A stretch of 64,000 nucleotides of DNA from Xiphophorus maculatus (GCF_002775205.1 NC_036462.1:30483084-30547083); one strand, 5' to 3'. Counted from the stretch's first letter, positions 1 through 12,719 are shown. Numbers and translations are program-made. Notes: a model not told the origin generated them from the sequence alone.

Positions 1-235
1 CGATCTTTTCAAGTTTCAAAGGAAGAACAGCTACATTAAGAAACAGCGGACTCTCCCTGCCCCCATTCGCTGCTTGCTGGTTCAGTTAGTGACGCATCAG
101 GTGGTTCGTTACACCAGGTGGGGGTGGAGGACACTTCTGGGAAAGGCGGCAATACATTTGTGAATAAATTTGGATTTTTGCGTACCGCTGTGCCTTTTAG
201 CTGAAATCCGAGCTTCGCACAATTTCTAACAACTC

Positions 236-274
236 CTTTTTTTTTTTTTTAAAGAGGATCAGTCTCTGTTTATT
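236..274 (-). terminator. Possible polyadenylation signal
   Basis: On the minus strand AATAAACAGAGACTGATCC leads into a run of about 14 A. The hexamer is canonical, but such matches are common by chance in AT-rich DNA. Confidence 0.25.
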
Positions 275-935
275 CAGGCAAATTAATGTTTAGCTGCCAG
301 TTGGTTAAGCACAGGTGCAGAAACTACAAAGGGGAATGTTTTCCTATTGCCTGCAGCGACATGTTAACCGTCAGCAAGCTGAAGGCTCAGAACCTCACTT
401 TTATCCAGAGAAAGGAAAATAAAGCATGTTAGCAGCAAGAAGAGCATTCCCCGTTTTCTTCTGCCCTTGTTGTGTTTCAGAGAATTGACCAGAAAGGAGA
501 GCTGGCGTATCACAATAGGATCAGGACAGAAGAAAAAACATCTATTGTAGAAGGTGATACACTGAGATCCTGAACAACTCAGGCAGCAAAACAAGGACAT
601 CAAGGGTCATGAACATTTTGTTCATAGAATGCATCGACGTTCCTAGAAAGATGGCCTGGAGGCATGTGAATCAGTCCATCTCTACTAGAAACCATCTCAA
701 GTTCTCAGGCTGAAGAACCAACATCCGTTTTCATCCAAACTTATCTTCTACTGAATAGTTTTGCATGCAACATGGGGTAAATAAAAACAGTGTGTTTTGT
801 TTAGCAATCCTGAAAGCAAGATGGAAATTGTGACATGGAACGTCAGAAATCAGAGATCCCACTTCGACGATGTTTTCCTGAAACGACAAACCCACAGGAT
901 CATGATGTGGGGCTGCTTGGTCTTTATGACAGAAT

Positions 936-1374
936 TAGGCCTGTCACAATAAGTAAGCATTAAATCAAGTAATCGCATGATAAATTAAAACGAGCTCAAT
1001 AATTTCCATTTGCTTGATTTATCTTTCTTCTATCAAAAACTGGATGAAAAAAGTCTTCAGTCTGGTGTTTTGGTCTCAACTGGCCATTTTTTGATGGACA
1101 ATATTGTTTACATAGACTTCATAATTCATTTTATTTGTTGCTTTGTTTATTTATTTGGGATATTTTAAATGTCTTCCAGTTCCAGTAGTAAAATGTACAA
1201 CAGAATTTAAAGTTTTATATGTTTTATTATAAATGTAAGAACACGTTCGTGCATCATTCTGCCGTTACTATTATATGACTTGAAAATGGTCTCAAAGCAA
1301 TAATATCGTCGCTTATCGCAATAACTTCTGGGACAGTTTATTGTCCAGCAAAATTTGTTATAGTGACAGGCCTA
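936..1374. mobile_element. Complete 439-bp hAT MITE (TAGGCCTGTCAC family)
   Basis: The perfect 8-bp target duplication GACAGAAT (928-935 and 1375-1382) flanks TAGGCCTGTCACAATAA at the left and TATAGTGACAGGCCTA at the right, which are inverted repeats. There is no coding frame. It is the founding copy for at least three relatives in this window. Confidence 0.9.
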
Positions 1375-3105
1375 GACAGAATACCTTCAAACTGAAAAGT
1401 GTGTGTGTGAGTGGTGTGTGTGTGAAGCTCCAGTCACAGAACCCAACCACACCCTGACCCTTCCAGAGACTATCAACAAACATCACTGTACTTTATAAAC
1501 CTAACATTACTCCCCAGAAGCTTTGTTTGATTATATATAAAACAGCTGTAGCATCTCCGTGCTCCATTTTAAATGTGCTGGCATCCAGAAATAGAAAACT
1601 TATATTTCCTGTTGGAAAAACAAATTCTCTTCCCAGTGAGCTACACGTTACATCTCTCAAGGCAAGTAAGGGTTCAAAAACATCGCTATTTATATTCCCT
1701 AAGTTCACTACTTATTATTTCGATTCTTTTCTTACGAGTAGACAGTATAGGAGCCACCACTTTATCGCCCCCTGTGGCGCTTTACTGGAATGGAGTGTGT
1801 TCAGCTGAGCTAATAATAGTGAGGACGGGAACGCTTGCTTGTCTGCAATTCCCAAGTAGCTTTTGCATGCAGCCCCATACACAGAGAGGTACGGCGAGAC
1901 TTTAAGAGGCAGGGTGAGGACTTGTGTCCTCTGAGGCAGAGCTGCTGTTTCTTCACACTGGAAAAGGTCAGAGGAGTTGGTTCAACTGACCACAATTAGA
2001 GCTCCTCAATTTCTTTTAGAAATTCAGGGCAGAGGAAGGGTTTCCCCTTTCATTGTGTGCTCACCACTTTTCCGCCTCATATGATGTCATTTTTCGGTTT
2101 TCTGCACTCCCATTTATTTAATTTCATCGGCTCCAGTAGACAGTGTGAGATCCTGTAATCTAACTGTGGCCTCGGACATTGTTTTTCTCAGTCAGAGACA
2201 TATTGCCGCTCTGTGATGCCAACTCGCATACCAGAGTTTTTGAGAACTAAATCTTCACCAGCACAAACAGAGGGCATGCACAACGCAGCATGAGAAGGAT
2301 ATTGTTGGGTCATTGCTGTGACATTTGATTAGCACTTTTGTGTTGATTCAGCAGGAGGAGCGCAAATGTAAATAACCCACAGCATCTCTAGGGGAGCTGG
2401 GACTTAGCGGGAAGAGAGGTCATCTTAAAATTTGAAAGTTGTGGTTTGCACTCTACACATGTGTGCTCATGTACCACAAGGCAAGACAAATACACAAGTT
2501 TCAGTATCAGCCCAAATCTGAATTGGCAGGTCAGGCTTTTTAAAGAGCTTAATTGCCAATTGGCCAGAAAACTGCAATCAGTGCATTAAGTTATCATTAT
2601 GAGCAGAATAACACTATAGAAGCTCATTCCATAAACTTTATGTCTCAGATTTGTAACGGTCATGTCAGATGTCCAAAAAAACAAAACACAACCCAATGGA
2701 GTTTTGGCTTATACTGGTGTATTAGACACGTAGCAAGACGATGCTAACTTAATAAAGCCAGATTTTTTTTTTCACCATGGTGAGGAGGGGATAAAACAAT
2801 GACTCTCTCAGATATGCTTTCATCAAAGAGCCAGGAAAGTGAAGGTCAGACAGCAACTGAGATACCAGACTCTACAAAGGTTGTCATAAACGAATGTCTT
2901 CTTTGACACGGAAACGAGGACACAGACCGTCGTCTCTCAGATGGTTGCTTTTGTGGAAGTCATGTGTAGTTCAGCCATTGCTCGTGCAGTTCAGACACAG
3001 AAAGGCAGTTCTAAAAGGATCAACGGTACAGAGAGCTAAACGACATGATTTGATTACATTGTTCTGCTTGCTGTGAGCGTAGCGGCTGTCTAGCTCCGTG
3101 AAGAG

Positions 3106-3203
3106 TCACCTTGTCTCAATGTGCATCCAGAGATAAGGAAGGTCGACCGCTCCGGGCTGTTCACGTATCTCATTTGGGTAATGTTCTGATGTAATGTTAG
3201 ACA
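3106..3203 (-). CDS. Candidate terminal coding exon of an unrecognised gene
   Basis: A good acceptor (TTTACTCCCTCCCTCCCAG) on the minus strand is followed, in one phase, by 31 codons and TGA: SNITSEHYPNEIREQPG then AVDLPYLWMHIETR. The G+C content and amino acid mix look coding, and a downstream AATAAA is available at 269-274. I cannot name the protein, and no neighbouring exon is proven. It could be chance. Confidence 0.25.
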
Positions 3204-5190
3204 CTGGGAGGGAGGGAGTAAAGAGAAATGGTGAATGTTAAGGGATACCTCTAAAAGTAAATTTGAAACCGTTTCAGACAATGACTCAGGCTGAAACTCA
3301 GATAAATTAAGCAGCGTTTTACAGCATAAGAAGTTATCTTTGACTTTTACTATTTCAAATAAGTGTACCCTTGTAGAAGATCCGCTCTCATCCTTTGCAA
3401 AATGCTACCTTGTACAAGAATCTTACATCCCCCGCCCCATACAGACTTCACATTGATCTCATGATAAATCCTCAAAGTGTTGTTCGTAGGAGACGGGTGC
3501 GTGTTTTGTCTGCGTCAGGTGGAGCGTGGTCACCTCACAGAGCAGCCAACGGCTTTCTCACACACATCTTACTTCCAGACACTACCTAGTCTACAGTTCA
3601 AGTCTACAACCATCGTTAAGGAAAGCAACCAAGCCGATGCCATTGTAAAACTCTCTCTACAATCTGCTTCTGTCTAATCTGCACTTTGACACCAGACTGG
3701 TGATAGTGGTATAAAGTGATGAAGGGAGATAACCGGTTTAAACTTGTCGACAGAAATTCAACATACAGCAGGAGGAGGATTAAACATTTGCCAGAGGAGA
3801 CCTTAAGGTTGCCGTGAGATGGTGCCATGGCGACGGTTTGGGTGCGAGAGGAAGCAAATCAGCTCTTTTTTTAAAATAGACCAACTCAGAACCAGCTCAG
3901 ACGTCGTACGAAAACCATTCCAAGTGCTTCTGCACGGCAAAACACATCCACTGGTGCACACAAACAATCACACACCAATTCACCAACATTCAAATCCACA
4001 CTAGTAATTAGCGGATTTAAGGAAGTTGCACTTCCTTAAATTCATTTCTAAGCAATCCTGATGTTTCCCTGGATCTCTCGTCTCAGTTTTGCCTCTTTTT
4101 TTTTTACGATCAGTTATTTTGATTTTTATTGTTGATTTACATCCACAAAAATATGTGCAACACATCTCAATTTGTATAAGTCAAATTAAAACTAGAAACA
4201 TAAAATTACTGGTGTGTGTGCTGCTTTCATAAGTTCATAATAATCATTTTCATTTGCTTGCATCTAGATGTACTCCGTCTGGCTTCTTGTGCTGCAGAAT
4301 TACGACTTAACATCAGTGAATTAAAAGTCGTACAAAATTCGACATGATCGTTCAGGCAGCAGACTCTTTGAAAACAATCGGATATGCATCTGATTTAATT
4401 CCACATACAGAAGTGGCACAGATTGGGTTTTATTGTTTTGGGGGGGGGCAGAGGGATGAAAAGATCAGAATTGGGTCATTCAGCTTGCCTTGAAAAAAAA
4501 AAATCAGATATGGGGCGCATTTGCCTACTGTGGGAACGCAGCCACATATTATATTGAAATCATATCTTCCCCTGAAATAAAGGTTATGAAAAGGCAGAAC
4601 CTTCACACCAGCCACTCTAAGCTCCAGCAGCCTGGGAATAAATCACCCAGACTGAACTTTCACAGCATAATCAAAATTCTCCACTTTGTGGGGAGCTCTG
4701 AAAGGATAGCAGGCTGGCGAAGTGGTGGATTAGGAAAGAGAGGGGAGGGCGAGAGCAGAGAGAAGAAACATGGAAGGGGGGATCAAGTGTTAGTTTATGT
4801 AACCAAGGTCAGCTAAAAGGAAAAACACTATCCACACAGCGAAGGCAAAAAATAAAAAAAGCAAGACCACAAAAGGCAGAGGGACTGATCCTGGGAAGGC
4901 AAGCATGAAAACAATCAGCTCCACGTCACAGCAGGGAGGCTTCGGTTCGCCCGGCCTCAGCTCCTGGTTTGGCACAGGCGCAGCAGTATGGAACAGCCGC
5001 AGCCACTTTAAATAGCAAGCTGAGTGTGGTGGGAAGTGGGCAGGCTGGGCGTGAGGGTGGGTGGGGGTATTCGACTGTGCAGAAGAAGAAAACTAAACTC
5101 CTTTATGACAACAGAAGAATAAAAGGCTTCTGGTTGTTGTTTGGGTGTTTTTTTGCAAATCGTTTTTGCAAATATTCCATTTAGCAGTCC
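3204..5190. other. Non-coding, nothing recognised
   Basis: Short homopolymer runs occur (4101-4106 T, 4441-4448 G, 4492-4501 A). There is a G+C-richer patch at 4900-5070. I see no exon or known repeat. Confidence 0.4.
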
Positions 5191-5193
5191 AAA

Positions 5194-5465
5194 AATTTGG
5201 CAACACTTTACTTGAAGCGTTGAGCACAAGCCTGACATGACACAGTTGTAAACATGACATAACACCTGTCGTCAACATGAAGGAGTCTTCATAAATGTTT
5301 ACAACTGTTGTCATGACGTGTCGTTCGGTAAGTAATGACACTTTTAATGCAAAGTTGCATTTAAAAAATTACTTTAAAAGTGTCATTATTTACCGAATGA
5401 CACTTATTAACAACAGTTTTTATGTAACTCCATGTTTACAACAGGTGTTATGTCAGTATTATACA
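5194..5465. mobile_element. Foldback MITE, copy A
   Basis: The long imperfect palindrome pairs AACACCTGTCGTCAACATGA-like sequence and GTCATTACTTACCGAACGAC-type sequence on the left with their reverse complements on the right (AAAGTGTCATTATTTACCGA ... ACAACAGGTGTTATGTCA). The element starts in GGCAACACTTTACTTGAAG, a common teleost MITE end. Confidence 0.7.
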
Positions 5466-6847
5466 CACCCCTTCCAAATGAAATGCTACCAAAAATCTGA
5501 CCTGCAATTGTACAGCATTCCACACATAAGACTTCAAGTATTTACTTCGCGAGTTCGACAAATGGTTGTGAACACAGCGCTGAGGTTGGCCCCTGATTCA
5601 CTAGAGCGTTTAAGGAACGGTTCATAGATTTTGGCAACGGAAGACAAATCGAAATATTTGACATCTAAACTCTAGATGAGTCCAATCCTTCTGTGAGCGC
5701 AGACTGTTTAAAGCTCAGTTTGTGATTTCTGACACCTGATTTCTCACTCAGTTAGAAAAATATTTTTTTTGACGTTTTGGCTTTTTGGGGGGTTTGAACC
5801 TCGGATCTTAGAGGACCTATGAGGTTGAAAAGCAGCACAGATGGCCCCAGCAATCCCTTTTAGTGTGTGCTATCTGTGATAAAAAACAAACAAAGAAAGA
5901 AACTGTATGCAAATTTAGAGAAATACTCAAGTTGGGGTATTCCAATCAAAGACTAAAACATGCAATTAAAGCATAATATTAAAAAAGATCTTTTACTATT
6001 CAGGAAGTCGCATTGTTATTTTTATATATTGGAGTAAAACTCTTGCGTTTCATATTCAACTTTCTTTTTTCCCACAACAATAATAAAGCAAAGCCCACGT
6101 TTTACAGGCTGGAGTTGGGTTTCCTACCTCTGGACGCTCAGTGTCCCTTTCCTGCCATTCCAGATCCATCCATCGCTGCCATTTTGTTTTGTCAAAGCCT
6201 GCGAAAATGCAGAGTTAGATAATTGAACAAACATGTCTTTAAAAGCTACTGTGGCCATTTATCCCCCCCCACACACACACACACAAACACGCACACACAC
6301 AATGTTAAGAAGACCAGTTCAGTTCAGGCTCAAACTTTTTTGCTCCATCCAAAATGAGTTTGAATTTCCTGTGAAGAAAGTGTGCGTGATAAAACATGAT
6401 ATAGTTTATCTGCAGAAACTTTTTTTTTTCTTTTTTTTTGTGAGTCGTGCCAAAGCTTTAGGTGGAAGACAGAGTGGAGGAAGCCTCCTCACAGCTGTTC
6501 TCCCATCTAAAAATCCTCTCTCCCCGCTGCGAGGCGGATTGAGCGGAGCTTATCCGAGCTTGATGCGGCAGCAGGTGATTGAGTTTGCTTGTTTGTTCGG
6601 AGGTTATCCCTCCAATCTTATTAAGATGCTGAGAAAGAGCTACGGTTTGTCCAGGAAGCGCCGGTTTTAGGGATGAGTTTGCACAATCCACCGTGTTCGG
6701 GTTTACAAGTGACCTCAAACAGATGCAAAGGAGCTCTGCTGTGTTTTTTTCAGTTTCGTTTTAAAACTGCAAAACGTTACAGTTCCTGTCTTAATCAACG
6801 CAATGCTGTTTCACCAATCAGTCTAAAATGCATCTCAGAAAACAGTA
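5466..6847. other. Non-coding, nothing recognised apart from a short (AC) repeat
   Basis: An AC-rich microsatellite lies at 6270-6301, and T runs at 6420-6439. An open stretch at 6233-6670 shows no conserved motif and is spanned by these low-complexity runs. Confidence 0.4.
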
Positions 6848-7176
6848 ACTTTATTTGAAGGCGTGTGCATTAGACTGACATGACACTGTTATAAACATGA
6901 AGGAGTCTTCATGAATGTTTATGACTGTTGTCATGAAGTGTTAGTCAGTAAATAATGACATTTTTAATGCAAAGTGGCATTGAAAGTTGTATTAAAAGGC
7001 CATTAAAAGTGCATTAGCATTATTTGGTAAATAACATGTAAAGTTGCATTAAAACTTTCATTAAAAGAGTCAACTATTAATTGAGTAAAGTGTCATTATT
7101 TACTGAATGAAACTTCATGACTACAGTCATAGACATTTATGAAGACTCCTTCATGTTCATGACAGTGTTATGTCAT
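6848..7176. mobile_element. Foldback MITE, copy B
   Basis: Same family as 5194-5465: AGTAACTTTATTTGAAG start, AACATGAAGGAGTCTTCATG on the left and its complement GAAGACTCCTTCATGTTCAT on the right. The centre contains extra GCATTAAAA-type repeats. Confidence 0.75.
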
Positions 7177-7259
7177 GTTTTCTGCAATTCTGACCTCAAG
7201 ATGTAATATGATGCCAAAAGGCAACTGTAGGACTCTTAATGCAGAAAAAAGGAAATTCC

Positions 7260-7575
7260 CTGTGTGAATATTAAAATGGCTGAACTCTTCATTGGGTGAA
7301 TACAGTGAAGCACAGCGGTGGCAGCATCACGCTGTTGAAATGGTTTTCAGTGACAGGACCTGTCGCTGGTGGACTAGTCAGGATAGCATAAAGGTAAAGA
7401 TGGAAGCAGTGATGTACAGAGACATCCTGGGTGAAAACCGGCTCTAGCAAATTCAATCAGCAGAGACTGTACTTGGTGCCAAAGGGGCATCAACAAAGGA
7501 TTTAGCAAAAGGTTGTGAATACTTATATGCATGTCTTCTTTTTATTGGAATTGCAAAAATCTATAAATAAATAAA
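7260..7575 (+). mobile_element. Tc1-like transposase relic
   Basis: A degenerate stretch matches the second half of fish Tc1-like transposase genes: GTGGCAGCATCACGCTGTTG (7319-7338, the Gly-Gly-Ser-x-Met block), TGGTGGACTAGTCAGGATAG, GTACAGAGACATCCTGGGTG (Tyr-Arg-Asp-Ile-Leu), and the 3'-end motif TGTGAATACTTATATGCATG (7513-7532). Stops and frameshifts abound. Confidence 0.6.
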
Positions 7576-7703
7576 ATGAACAACCATTATGGGATGTTAG
7601 GTTTATAGTCTGGAGGAGAAATGAGGCAGAAAGACAATATGAGGGAAAAGTGAGCGGCTGTGAACACTTTCCAAATGCACTGTACCTTTAAAAACAACAT
7701 GCA

Positions 7704-7745
7704 GCAACAACAACAACTACTAGTACTAGTACTACTACTACTACT
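7704..7745. repeat. (ACT)n/(AAC)n microsatellite
   Basis: CAACAACAACAACTACTAGT grades into ACTACTACTACTACT. Confidence 0.85.
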
Positions 7746-8450
7746 CCCAGATTTCAGTTTAATCTCTGCAAGAACTAAATCACTTCCGGTCACATTAATA
7801 AGCATATGAAGCTCGCATATTCAGCGACTGGACTTCATATTTTATATTAATCAAATGACCCAAACTAGGCTCAGAACCAATCAGTGGAATTATGACAAAA
7901 AGTCATAGCAATATGTGATTGCCTGTAGATGTGCATGTATCCTAAACTTCTTTTAAAATATAACTATATTTAACATTTATCACAAATGCTTTGACTAACA
8001 AGAAAAAAGCACTGATGTGAACCGATTCATGCAAATGGCATATATGATGTTTTCTTAACCAATCAGTTGTTTCTAACAAAGGTTAAAAACCACATCACAT
8101 GATGGTCCATCTGGTGGAACCAAACAAGGTTGAAGATGATTATCCAATAGATTAAAAAGCACTTTATTTGAAAACATGAGAAAATTCCATCAGAAGTATT
8201 GAAGTGGTGTCCCTTAACCCAGGACTTTTTACACATAGCTACATGTAGAAAGCAGATGTGATTCACCCATAGGTGTGAAAGACAGATCAATCAAATCATG
8301 GTTTACTCTTGATTTCCTCAGCACCACCTCCGCAACCTCGAGTGCCTTTTTCATTTTTACTGAAATATTTTTTCTGTCTGCCCAGTGGCTTTGGAACCCT
8401 CACACGCCCGAGGCCACGCATACCAACAACGCCACAGTTTCCTTGCTTAC

Positions 8451-8504
8451 CAAGCCGTCCTTTTTGAAATCGACAGCGAGAGTGTGCCTTCGGGCAAAGC
8501 TGCT
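8451..8504 (-). CDS. Candidate 54-bp internal exon of an unrecognised gene
   Basis: The minus-strand segment lies between an acceptor (GTTTAATTACAG) and a strong donor (GTAAGC), is exactly 18 codons, and is open in phase 0: SSFARRHTLAVDFKKDGL. The phase-0, multiple-of-three length fits a cassette exon. It is a single short candidate without a recognised homologue. Confidence 0.2.
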
Positions 8505-8689
8505 CTGTAATTAAACTGCAGAAATGTCAAGTTTTCCTTTCTTCAGATACCTAAAATATACATTTGGTGGGAAGTGAATCTGGGTTTTCTGCTTCATCTT
8601 TTAACCCACTTCAGCCAAAAAGTTTGGCACCATATGAACCTGGGTTTAATTCAGTTCAGATCCCTCAAGCCTAAATTACCAATTTCCCC

Positions 8690-9000
8690 AAACACGTGTG
8701 TTGCTAAACTATAATGCCAATAGTATTTTGCCACATGAACTTGAATGACATCCCATTCTTAATTAAAAGACATTAATGCGGCTACAACAGCTTCGCTTCC
8801 TTTAGGAAGAAGCTCATGAAGTGTGTCTAAGACAATCTCACTCCTCCAGGAGAGTAGTATTGAGTTCTGGTACTGGACACGTTTTCACACTAATTCATCC
8901 CAACGATCTTCTACCAATTTGAGATCAGGACTCAGCCCAGGCAAGTTCTACCAAACCAAACCTGCTCAATCATGTTTCTGAGGTGTTCTCCTCTATAGGC
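8690..9000. mobile_element. Decayed DNA-transposon fragment
   Basis: Phrases such as ATCTTCTACCAATTTGAGAT followed by CAGGACTCAGCCCAGGCAAG, and CATGAACTTGAATGACATCC, resemble a widespread fish DNA-transposon-derived repeat. No terminal repeats or target duplication survive. Family assignment is from memory. Confidence 0.35.
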
Positions 9001-10500
9001 TCTTTTTCTGCTTGCATCTTCTTAGCAGTGACATGTGGTATTTAAAATGAAGCATGCATAACTTTTAAAGATGGATAGTAGATGTGAAGTTGGTGTGGTG
9101 ACTGGTGGGATCAGTAAAAATCCCACAAAAATAAACAAAAACATATTAATGCCTTCAGCTGCATAAACCGTGCTTGTTCACTGGGTACAAATGTAAATCA
9201 GGCCAGTTTTAATTATCCTCTACTATGTTGGGTATTAGGTCATGGGATTACTGTAGTAATCAATATTGAGCGCAATAAGCCTGTGCTGGTGTGGGGGTAG
9301 ATGTAGGCCGTTCTGATGATACTGCTGGCATAGGGCATAAACAATAACATAAGCAGACATTTAGAGTTTGCCTAGTTTAGCATAAAGCTTTAGTATCAGT
9401 CAGTCATGTTCATTTGTGTAGCGGCGAGGCGGTTCAAGGTGCTTCACATAATGAAAGCAGGAAATTACAAAATTATAAAGAAAACACCATACAGTCAACA
9501 ATTGAACAAACATCACATTTTGACGAGTGCCATCACCAAAAATCATACACACAGAATATGTTGGTCAGCGTTTCATTTATCATGGTTCAAAAGCAGCTCT
9601 GAACAGGTGGGTTTATAGTCTAGATGTAAAGAAACTCTGTGTTTCGACTGTTTTGCAGATTTCTGGAAGTTTGTATGTTACGCCAAACAAAACACACATT
9701 GTCTGTTCACACTCCTGTTTCCATAAGTTAATATGGTTAAACTGCAGGCAGAACTCTGATGTAGGACGATCTAATGGTTTATACCCAATGTAACTGCAGA
9801 GTTTCATTTTAGCTGTTTGCAGGTGGATGTGGTCCTCTGTAGCCATTAAATATCAGTGTAAACAAAAATGTACATTTTATTTTACTGGGGTATAAAGAGT
9901 GAACAATGCATGGAGCAGAATAAACTATTTACCAAGTAAAAACTCTCTCAAAGAAAAGATTTTCTCAAGGAAATGAAAGAAACCGTAAGCTTATTAACAA
10001 AATTATCAACCTTTTTTTTTAAACAGATCTTATCCCATACTGTGACAGTTGTAACAAGTATGTAAAAATAAAAAACAGAATTATTGTAAAATTTATAGAC
10101 TGCAGCTTTGAGTATTGTCAACAATGTGTCACCATAAAATATAATTACCTTGTCATATTTTTTTATTTTCTGTCAAGTTTTAACTTTCTTTTTTTTAACA
10201 AAAACCCATTGGGACGCTGGTGGACCCCCACAGGGCTTAGCAGGTTTTCTGTGGGAAACCCTGGTTCTTCAGGGCGAGGTCCAAACATGGTGAACTGTAT
10301 CTGACCCAGTCTGTTCTCTGTGTTCTGGCACCGTTCAAACTGGCAGCCCGTTTCAGCAGCTCTCAGCTTTCAGCATGCATTTTGTTTGTGTTTTTAAATC
10401 TATTTTGTCATGTGTTTCTGTGCTCACTACTATTCTGTTCAAAATTCAGATGACTATCCTCTGGACAGCTCTGTTTTGTTTTTTAACCTCTTTTTTTATT
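9001..10500. other. Non-coding with a fish LINE/SINE-tail motif
   Basis: The segment 9405-9470 (CATTTGTGTAGCGGCGAGGC then GGTTCAAGGTGCTTCACATA) is a degraded copy of the common teleost 'ATTTATATAGCGCC...AAGGCACTTTACA' tail. The rest holds nothing I can identify. Confidence 0.4.
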
Positions 10501-10504
10501 TTAT

Positions 10505-10697
10505 TCACAGTGACCGTTGTTTACACCAGGTATGCTAGCTCTCAGTAGCTCCACTGTACCGCCTCCCACCGAGCGACCCGATATTCCCCGTGAGCTGAGG
10601 AGGAAGACGTACAGGCATCCGCACCATGACCAGGGTATGGACCCGTCATCCAGTCCATCATCATGGAAAATGTGAGATCGCTTCCCAACAAAGTAGT
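10505..10697 (+). mobile_element. LINE ORF2 N-terminal relic
   Basis: TTTACACCAGGTATGCTAGC, then RRKTYRHPHH-like coding and SIIMENVRSLPNKVVELAA (10651-10707), corresponds to the start of a fish L2/RTE-type ORF2 (the NVRSL-NK block precedes the endonuclease). Only this block remains. Confidence 0.6.
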
Positions 10698-10775
10698 GGA
10701 GCTAGCGGCTCCAACAGGCCATCAAAGGAACTGCCAGGAGATCAGCTTTGATGGCCCATGGGAGCCGCTAGCTCC
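10698..10775. repeat. 78-bp hairpin with 30-bp arms
   Basis: Arm 10698-10727 (GGAGCTAGCGGCTCC, four unpaired bases, GGCCATCAAAG) pairs perfectly outside the internal loop with 10746-10775 (CTTTGATGGCC, four bases, GGAGCCGCTAGCTCC). The apical loop is 18 nt. Confidence 0.9.
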
Positions 10776-10919
10776 AACTCTGGATACAAAGTACAAAGAT
10801 ATTTAATATTGCAAGCCACTAGTTCAGTAAAGTTTATTTTCACTACTTCATGACATTAGTACAGGTTGAAAAAAATTCATAACAGACATATGTAGTTTTT
10901 TCCCCACAACCAAAAGCAG

Positions 10920-11487
10920 AGCTGAGTATCCAATTGAGTATAAAATTGAGCTCAAGTAAGAGTAGCGCTACTTCAACATATTTTTATTCAAGTAAATGTA
11001 AAAGGTAGCCGTCCAAGAAATTACTCAAGAGTAAAAAAGGTATTTAGTAAAAAAAGTCGCACAAGTACTGAGTAACTGATCAAATGACCAAATATTTAAA
11101 TGGACCTAAATATAGAGTTAAGTGGAAATTTTGGCATTATACTGATGGAAATGACAATAATTCATAAACAAAACAAACAAACAAAAAAAATTAGGCACAA
11201 AATTATTTTTTTTCCAAATCTGTTTCTTTCAGTATCAAACTTTAACAAAAACTGCAGGTGTGTGTCTGTGTCTGATACATTTTTGGTTAAAACATGTTTG
11301 TTCTTCATTCAGTGGGTAGAGAATCCAGAAATTTTACTCAAGTAAGAGCAGAAATACTTCATAATAAAATTCAAGTAAAAGTGAAAAGTACAGCATAGTA
11401 AAAACACTCCTAAAAGTGCCTTTTTTCCCCCCAAAAAGTTACTGAAATGAACGTAATTGAGTAAAAGTAACTACTACCCAACTCTGA
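10920..11487. mobile_element. MITE of the 'AAGTTACT/CAAGTA' family, copy 1
   Basis: Typical content: CAAGTAAGAGTAGCGCTACTTC, GGTAGCCGTCCAAGAAATTAC, AGTACTGAGTAACTGATCAAA, and the right end GAGTAAAAGTAACTACTACC followed by CAACTCTG. Relatives are at 22.5 and 26.6 kb. It is a very common non-autonomous fish element, probably hAT. Confidence 0.7.
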
Positions 11488-12479
11488 CCAAAAGGCTGCA
11501 TACTTTAAGTTAGGTAGGGCAGTCTTAGTAGGCTAACTGCTGGGTCATTGGGGAGCCCACCAGCTGGTCTACACTTATATGCCTTTCAAACATTCGGTTT
11601 TTTGCCCTCCATAGAAACTTTCCTCTTTTCCTTATAAAAGGAGTCCTCCCCCCAAAGCATTTAAAGGAAAGGGGTGGAGGGTGTGTGAGGGGAGTCAAAT
11701 TAGAGTGTGCTGTCTAGAGAAAAAGGGCGTTTCTAGGGAAACTGAGTGTTCACTCTTCTCCAGGAGCTTTCATGGTTGCCACTGGACGACATCTAACTGG
11801 CTGCATTTCAAAATGCTGCTTTTCATGCCTCTCCTCTGGCCATGAAAAGCCACACACATTCATGCTTGCATGACCAAGAGGGAAAAAAAACACCTTCCCG
11901 GTGTCACCACAGTACACTGCTACCTCTCATATCACCGCCTCTGGGTGCAAAAGCCAGAACCAGCGAGCAGATGTCAGCTAGAGACGATTTAGTTTCCAGA
12001 AAGGCCTCCCAAAACCATTCTCAGAAATTCAAATCCAGGATTAATGGCAATCGTGCCGTCAACAATCAGCGAGATACGTCGCTGTAATTACAATGATCCA
12101 AATCCAATAACAAACCCTCAGGTTGCAGCATTGGTTTCGCTAAGTTGACAGGGATTGGATGATGCCGCCTGGGAAACAAATAGACGGTGAACATTACCTC
12201 TGCAGCCACACCCACTCACCTGTGCTTTCTCTGAGGAGACTGAAGGAAACACCAGCCGTTTTCCCACCGACTGACAGTTTTCCGTCCTCACCCCACCCAT
12301 CCTCCACCCCGTACCCCTGCCTGTCAGGATCCTGAGTTGTTGCAGGGTTTGTTTATTTCTGCTTTCCTCAGTTTCTTATTTTCATCAGACCAGTCCTGTT
12401 TCTGTATTTACTTTAGTTCAGTTCTTTCTTGGTGATTCTAGTTGAAATATTTCTTATGTCTAGTTATTCTTTGTTGCTC
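11488..12479. other. Non-coding, nothing recognised
   Basis: G+C-rich patches occur at 11860-11960 and 12200-12320. No splice-bounded conserved frame was found. Confidence 0.4.
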
Positions 12480-12719
12480 TAGTTTAATTATGTTTCTTGT
12501 TTTTTTTTATTTTGGATATTTATAATGTTTTCCGGTTCCAGTTGTTAAATGCTCATAAAGAATTTAAAGAATGTGTTCTCTCATTATTATAGCATTATTA
12601 TTATTATTGTTATTATTATTATTATATAACTTGAAAATGGTCTCAAAACAACGACATTATCGCGAAAACTTCTGGGACAATTTATCGCTCAGCAAAACTT
12701 GTCATCATGACAGGCCTAT
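12480..12719. mobile_element. Truncated hAT MITE (TAGGCCTGTCAC family)
   Basis: Only the right half remains: TATAACTTGAAAATGGTCTC, AACTTCTGGGACAATTTATC, GTCATCATGACAGGCCTA. An ATT repeat lies at 12595-12624. The left terminus is lost. Confidence 0.7.

Larger units (their letters stand above)
1..3105. other. Non-coding left edge, possible 3' UTR of a minus-strand gene
   Basis: No conserved coding frame is seen. On the minus strand an AATAAA (269-274) is followed about 20 bp later by an A run (236-250), and a possible last coding exon ends at 3106, so 3105 to about 245 could be a long 3' UTR. This is inference only. A complete hAT MITE lies inside it. Confidence 0.25.

Noticed and set aside
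4790-4975. Minus-strand 61-codon frame with a hydrophobic segment
   Set aside because: Hydrophobicity comes from an A/T-rich stretch; no signal or homology supports a membrane protein.
6233-6670. 145-codon plus-strand frame
   Set aside because: Runs through an AC microsatellite and a T run; no homology recognised.
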